A stretch of DNA of 39,027 nt from the NCBI GenBank assembly GCA_014885115.2, contig WKLE02000865.1, positions 1 through 39,027 of the forward strand. Reading direction: 5' to 3'. This stretch comes from Asterionellopsis glacialis (lineage: Eukaryota > Bacillariophyta > Plagiogrammaphyceae > Rhaphoneidales > Asterionellopsidaceae). The notes beneath the pieces were generated by a model, which did no database searches, was not told the origin of the DNA, and saw only the letters and a list, made by a program, of their open reading frames with translations. Both the position numbers and the translations under genes were made by a program. Shown in pieces: positions 34,544 through 39,027 of this stretch. How positions within the stretch are numbered: the first letter of the stretch is position 1; each line of letters opens with the position of its first letter.

Positions 34544-35260
34544 TTGTCAGCTGCATTTACTGTACCTGTAGTTTGCACTAGCAATTTTTTCTTGCAGAAC
34601 CAAAAACGGTCACCATGGCAACAGGCAACAATCACCACTGACAACACCTTCCAAGGTGTTATCATCAAGGATTGCCAAAAGGAGGCGCATCCTTTCACTC
34701 TATTCAACAGGAGGGCAGAAAATTTTGAGGAAGAAGATATGCTACAGTTGTATTTTGAGTATCTTGTGCAGCAGTCAGTGATGGAGTCATGTTGCAACCA
34801 CACAACCAAGAAGAAGACAGGCTATCTACCATGCCATTGTCTCCAAGTTCTTCAGGCTGACATGGAGGCCACATTTGCTGTTGCATGATACATGATCTTC
34901 TTTTACAAGTTGAAGGTCATGCAATGGCAGAGCATTGTAATGGAGTGGATCAAGTACTCCAGAAATTTTGAAAAAAATGAAGAACACAATGTGACACCAT
35001 CAAATAGGGTATTCTTCATCCCATTCTTGTCTTCTGGTGGTGAGGACATAGATTTTGCAGATGAACAGGTGAAAGACAATTTAGAGAAAAACGCAAGATC
35101 TGCAAGTCATCTGTTGCAGCAATTTTAGATTTTGTTTGAGGAAAGTGGGAAACTTGCGACAATGCTGTCAAAGCAAATGTCATTCCTGTTCACAGAAATA
35201 CACCCAAAAAAGATTCAGGACAGTCCAAACTCTTTAATGAACACATCAAACCAAACTTGA
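34544..35260 (+). pseudogene. Decayed unrecognised ORF upstream of a transposase-like gene
   Basis: One frame is open apart from a TGA at 34886-34888 and a TAG at 35126-35128. It reads KRSPWQQATITTD early, then a KKTGYLPCHCLQVLQ segment and FFYKLKVMQWQSIVMEWIKYS across the first stop. I recognise no named family, but it is in the same CpG-poor block and the same frame register as the transposase-like relic at 35.7-37.0 kb and may be the N-terminal part of the same or a neighbouring element. Confidence 0.45.
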
Positions 35261-35692
35261 CAATATTCTTTGAGGACATTTGACAATTAGCACAGCCAGT
35301 ATCAACAAGTTTTATTAGAAATGAAATCGACAATCAAAAAAGCAGCAGCAGTGGATTAACAGTGATGAAGGCATTGAAGAACTGTCCACTTCCTTTTCAA
35401 ACATGGGTCATATGCAAGGTATTGCAATGAAAATGGATGGAGTGCTGGTACCACAGCAGTGGGAACAACAAAATTGAGTAAAAAGGATGATTGTTGGCAA
35501 TTCCCAGTGTGTCATTGGCACACATTTCTCAGGTTCTGGAACTCTGACTACAGTATGTTACAGCTCTGAAAGCCCTCAAGAGACATATGCACTGATTGCC
35601 ATGTGTTTTACAATTAATTTCAATATTTAAAAACTAAACAACCTGAATTGGAACATAGGAGTAGCAATAACAATATAGAATAATAAGAAGAA

Positions 35693-36973
35693 CAATGTTA
35701 TTTTAATAGTTCTGCTACTTCTTCTACTTCTAATTGTTCTCCTCCTGCTGCTGATGATGATGCCAATGCTCTTCATCCTCTTCTACAGGCAATGACTTTA
35801 GAAGAGGACAAAAGAGACATTGAACAAGATGAACTTATTAAAAAGGCAGCTCTGCATGTGCAGCACGCTCAAGCTCAAAGAAAATATGCCAATCAAAAAA
35901 TTGTGGAAGCTGTTGAAGATTGTTAAAAAAAACACAAAGACAGGCACTACGTTTTTGTGGCTGACTACAGCCAAAACATTGAACTCCCTTTTTTTGGCAA
36001 TAGTCAGCCAGGGGATACATACTACTTTAGCCCTCTAAAGGTGAATGTTTTTGGGGTGGTTGATTGTTGCATTCCTGGTGGTAGTCTCAGAGTGCACATT
36101 TATCACAAGGGAAATAGAAAGAAGGGGGGGAATAATGTTGCATCACTCCTTATGAAGGAGTTCCGGGAGAAGGGTTTACTTTGTGAAGACAAAAGGGGAA
36201 AAGAGTTGACCATACTTATGGATAACTGCACTGGCCAGAATTAAAACAATATGGTTCTTAGGTTGGCTCTTTATCTTGTGGAGGCAGACTTCTTCAAAAA
36301 AGTTAGCTTTGCTTTTTATATTGTGGGACACACAAAAAATACATGTGATAGGTGGTTCAATACTCTTAAAAAACAATACAGACAGAGCAGCATTTGCACA
36401 TACAATGCACTCTTAAGTAGCTTGGATGCCTACAAATATGTTAGGGAATCCAATTACAAGACTGGGGACTTCCATGGCTATGGTTCTTTTTTGAACAAAT
36501 TTTACAAAAAACTTGAAGGCGGATCAGTAGCAGTGAACCACATATTTACAGTACAACACAACAATCCAACCAGATTATTGTCAAAATGAGACAATATTGA
36601 AGGTACTGTGACTACCAAATAGGAGCTATCTAAAAAATTAGGTGGAGATAACAGAAAACAACTTTTGCGGGACTACAATATTCCAGTCATCCTGGATCCG
36701 GGAATACCCGAAATAAAGCAGGTTGAACTTTATAATAAGTTTCAACCGTTGCTACCCAAAGAATACCAAGACATTACGTGTCCCCATCCTGGAGATGCTA
36801 TCTTCAACAAAATTAAAAACGAAAGGAACGAGAATGCAAGGGATAGAGCTTCACGAAAACGAAAACAGAAAAAAAATGAGAGCCATATCACAGATTGTTG
36901 GCTGGAAAATGCAAAAGAAAGAGCAAGATCAACTTCGGAATGCAGTGGAAATGAAATTAGCAAACGAAGATAA
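35693..36973 (+). pseudogene. Transposase-like pseudogene (DUF7869-like core), four in-frame stops
   Basis: A single frame continues for about 425 codons, interrupted by stops at 35924-35926, 36242-36244, 36587-36589 and 36620-36622 and by no frameshift. Ordered motifs: KKAALHVQHAQAQRKYA; HYVFVADYSQNIELPFFG; GDTYYFSPLKVNVFGVVDC; KKGGNNVASLLMKEF; LTILMDNCTGQN with the second stop directly after it, then NNMVLRLALYLV; VGHTKNTCDRWFN; GSVAVNHIFTV; a Lys/Arg-rich C-terminus. The D-Y-S-Q-N and M-D-N-C-x-x-Q-N motifs and the G-H-T-K-N-x-x-D-R segment give the layout of an RNase-H-like nuclease seen in mobile-element proteins (DUF7869-like); this family call is from memory. Inactive because of the stops. 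Confidence 0.65.
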
Positions 36974-37345
36974 TCTTGATGATGATGAGTACAAATTTGC
37001 AGCTGAGAATAACATGATTTGACAGAGCTGAACTTCGAGGGCCCGATATTCGTATTTCATATAGCAATTCATAAAGCTTTTGCATTTCAATTCTCTACAA
37101 ATAGAGGCGTCTCGTGACGTATGATCGGGGAACCCAAAGAACGATCATCGTGGATGATATTCGTGGGTGATACTCATGAGCAAAGACGTGCTAGGATGCG
37201 ACCATAATAATAAATATTGCATTTTCATTAGAAAACACACGTTTTCGAAGCTAAGGGAGAAATTAAGCTACTATTTGAGGCATCCACATACAAAATTATC
37301 AAGATTATGCAAAATATAAGGTATAGTAAAGGTATTTTATTGAAG
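36974..37345. other. Intergenic sequence between relic and prolyl hydroxylase
   Basis: CpG density returns to normal. No gene is seen. The region should hold the 3' UTR of the minus-strand prolyl 4-hydroxylase. A TGACGT half-site lies near 37114. Confidence 0.45.
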
Positions 37346-38731
37346 TCAGGAATCTTCACTGCCTCTCTTGATCGTGAGCGTATTGAAAGCATCCCATGGG
37401 TTTTCCCTGTCCACACCAATCCTCATCCATTGAACGGCAATGCGTTTTATACCACTAAAAACTGGGCATCCACTGTGGGAAGTGAACCCAGTGTCCATGA
37501 TTTTTGTACTGGCATCCATATAGCTAAAAAAAGCCGCGGTACCGAGTTCGGGTTTGACAATTGCAGCAGCGTTGGCAAAATTCGTAGAACCACCGCTCTC
37601 TGGTATTGTGCAATACATGACCATCGTTGCCACTCGACCACCAGTTTTGTGTGGTAGACCAGAACAGTCCCCATCACAATGTGGTCGATATTGATCCGGA
37701 TTTGGATCTTGCTCTCCTCGACCAAAGTATTGAATACTCATAAGATCCTCTTGTCCGACAACGTCCATATTGTATCCTGTAGCATAATTTGCATAATCAT
37801 AAACCCTCCGAGTAACTTTAGCGATCAAATTACCATCTGCTTCTTTCTCCCATGGAATGCTTATACCAGCCTGCATGGCTTTCCGATGATTCGACAATCG
37901 ACTACCTCCCTTACCATCTGCAACAGTTGCATTGTGCAGTTTTAGAGCAGCAGCATTCTCAATAGCTTTACATTCATCAGGGGTTATGAAATGTTCAAGA
38001 ACATGGATCTTACTAGCCTCGCGTTGGTGTATCACGTGTATGTCTCTTGTTATACCGTCGTGGGTCCACTTCCGCGTTTCTTCTGCAGTTGTAGTTTGAA
38101 GATTTGGATCAGCACAAGTATAATTCTCAACCAGACCTGCCACTTTTTCACGTGTGGCCTTTTCAAAAGTTATTTCTTCATTCTTTTTTTCCAGTATTTT
38201 TTTGACACTGTCTTCCATACAGGCAAACAAATCATTGACGATTTGTTCTTGATTCACAAGGTTACTACCCAAATATTCTGTGGCTCGATCCTTGCAGAAA
38301 CTCAATGAATCGAGAGCTTCAGCTTTAGCGGCTGATTTTGTATCTACTAATTGGATACTCAGATCATCTCTGACGAAAAAGATTTGGTCGCCGATACTTT
38401 CGCTTACAGTCATATATTGTATGTGACAACCTTCTGCACCAGTGTCAACATTTAGCCCACAAGAGGTTTCATTAGATACTTCTCGAAGAACAAATGTATG
38501 ATTGACAAATGAATTTATTTGAAAAGATGCCCCATTGTAAATTACATTTGAATCGTTATCGTCGAGACTCATAGCTTTGCCTGTCTTTGGATTTAGCCAA
38601 AGCACTTCCATTTTCTTTCCAGATTCATTCATGATTTCCACATGTCTTTCTGGTGAAGTGGATAACACGATCTGGACAGAACATAACAGGATATATAGAG
38701 TAATGGCGGCATGAACTTGAAGTCTAAACAT
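37346..38731 (-). CDS. Secreted/ER prolyl 4-hydroxylase with N-terminal VHL-beta-like domain
   Basis: A 461-residue single-exon protein. Residues 1-25 are a signal peptide. Residues about 29-84 resemble the beta domain of von Hippel-Lindau protein: MEVLWLNPKTG then INSFVNHTFVLRE, with W45, S74 and H78 at positions equivalent to hydroxyproline-pocket residues W88, S111 and H115 of human VHL. A Lys/Glu-rich linker with several cysteines follows (about 130-235). The 2OG-Fe(II) prolyl 4-hydroxylase domain spans about 240-440: H351-C-D353 and H419 bind iron, K429 (GIKRIAVQWMR) binds 2-oxoglutarate, and HSGCPV is typical. It should hydroxylate proline in secretory proteins using O2 and 2-oxoglutarate. 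N-glycosylation sequons (NHT, NET, NYT, NAT) and no obvious membrane anchor after the signal peptide support a lumenal or secreted enzyme. No KDEL-type end is seen. Confidence 0.88.
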   Translation of the reverse strand: MFRLQVHAAITLYILLCSVQIVLSTSPERHVEIMNESGKKMEVLWLNPKTGKAMSLDDNDSNVIYNGASFQINSFVNHTFVLREVSNETSCGLNVDTGAEGCHIQYMTVSESIGDQIFFVRDDLSIQLVDTKSAAKAEALDSLSFCKDRATEYLGSNLVNQEQIVNDLFACMEDSVKKILEKKNEEITFEKATREKVAGLVENYTCADPNLQTTTAEETRKWTHDGITRDIHVIHQREASKIHVLEHFITPDECKAIENAAALKLHNATVADGKGGSRLSNHRKAMQAGISIPWEKEADGNLIAKVTRRVYDYANYATGYNMDVVGQEDLMSIQYFGRGEQDPNPDQYRPHCDGDCSGLPHKTGGRVATMVMYCTIPESGGSTNFANAAAIVKPELGTAAFFSYMDASTKIMDTGFTSHSGCPVFSGIKRIAVQWMRIGVDRENPWDAFNTLTIKRGSEDS

Positions 38732-38865
38732 CGTTTTCTGACGCAGTCGGGTTCAAATGTGAAAATATGACAGTCGACAGGGCGTAGAGCAAACAAATCC
38801 AAAAACCGAAGCCCGTTGAATATTCATTATTTTATTTGATGCAGTTTTATCAGAGGTCAATCCCC
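38732..38865. promoter_or_regulatory. Short promoter region of the prolyl 4-hydroxylase gene
   Basis: About 130 bases between the start codon and GTAC island C. It contains an AT-rich stretch near 38819-38846 (ATTCATTATTTTATTTG) that could act in the core promoter. No specific element is identified. Confidence 0.3.
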
Positions 38866-39027
38866 CCAGGTACGGTACGAAGTACCGGTACCTCTAGAGG
38901 GGAACCAGATGTACCTGGTAGGACCTTACCTGCTGGTAGGTACAGGGGTACCTCACAAATTCGGCTTTTTCCGGGCAAAAATGCCCAAAAATGCAGGATG
39001 GGTACAAACTCCAAATTTGGTACCAAC
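38866..39027. repeat. GTAC/GGTACC-rich degenerate repeat island C, runs off the window
   Basis: Roughly ten GTAC tetramers in 160 bases (AGGTACGGTACGAAGTACCGGTACC and related). Same degenerate pattern as islands A and B; it begins about 135 bases upstream of the prolyl 4-hydroxylase start and continues beyond the right edge. Confidence 0.75.

Noticed and set aside
1..39027. CRISPR array or bacterial operon structure
   Set aside because: No regularly spaced direct repeats; introns, targeting peptides and intergenic layout are eukaryotic.

Overview
The window looks like nuclear DNA from a photosynthetic stramenopile, most likely a diatom. Two proteins (a uroporphyrinogen decarboxylase and a DEAD-box helicase) begin with a signal peptide followed by an Ala-Phe cleavage-site motif, which is the bipartite plastid-targeting presequence of organisms with a secondary red plastid. 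Short GT-AG introns, poly-Gln, poly-Ala and poly-Asn tracts, and a transposable-element island with almost no CpG also fit a diatom. I cannot name the species from sequence alone.

Layout. 1.1-2.5 kb: ankyrin-repeat protein (+). 2.6-4.3 kb: plastid uroporphyrinogen decarboxylase, three exons (-). 4.63-4.83 kb: two tandem tRNA-Arg(TCG) genes (+). 5.4-6.1 kb: small three-exon mitochondrial protein resembling NDUFA4/MLRQ (-). 7.0-9.7 kb: organelle-targeted DEAD-box RNA helicase with a DEFD box (+). 11.0-12.5 kb: RRM protein with a long Pro/Ala/Gln/Tyr-rich tail (-). 13.1-24.5 kb: gene-poor, strongly CpG-depleted island with an assembly gap and, at its right end, a decayed DDE transposase. 24.9-26.2 kb: sequence saturated with GTAC/GGTACC motifs. 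27.3-29.5 kb: RING-finger E3 with a 37-residue poly-Gln tract and a SUMO-interaction-like tail (+). 29.9-31.8 kb: phytanoyl-CoA dioxygenase-like gene with one in-frame stop (-). 32.3-34.3 kb: a second GTAC island, then two adjacent short elements with terminal inverted repeats. 34.5-37.0 kb: a second CpG-poor block with decayed transposase-like genes (+). 37.3-38.7 kb: secreted prolyl 4-hydroxylase with an N-terminal VHL-beta-like domain (-). A third GTAC island closes the window.

The genes do not form a pathway; this is an ordinary mix of eukaryotic housekeeping and regulatory genes interrupted by old mobile DNA. The most interesting points are: (1) the VHL-beta-like/prolyl 4-hydroxylase fusion, which would join a hydroxyproline-reader fold to a proline hydroxylase in one secretory-pathway protein and appears to keep three of the pocket residues known from human VHL; (2) the dispersed GTAC-rich islands, which here lie 5' of four genes; (3) the sharp CpG loss over mobile DNA, which suggests long-term CG methylation; and (4) two previously unannotated inverted-repeat elements. 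All counts were made by eye and homology calls are from memory of families, not from searches.
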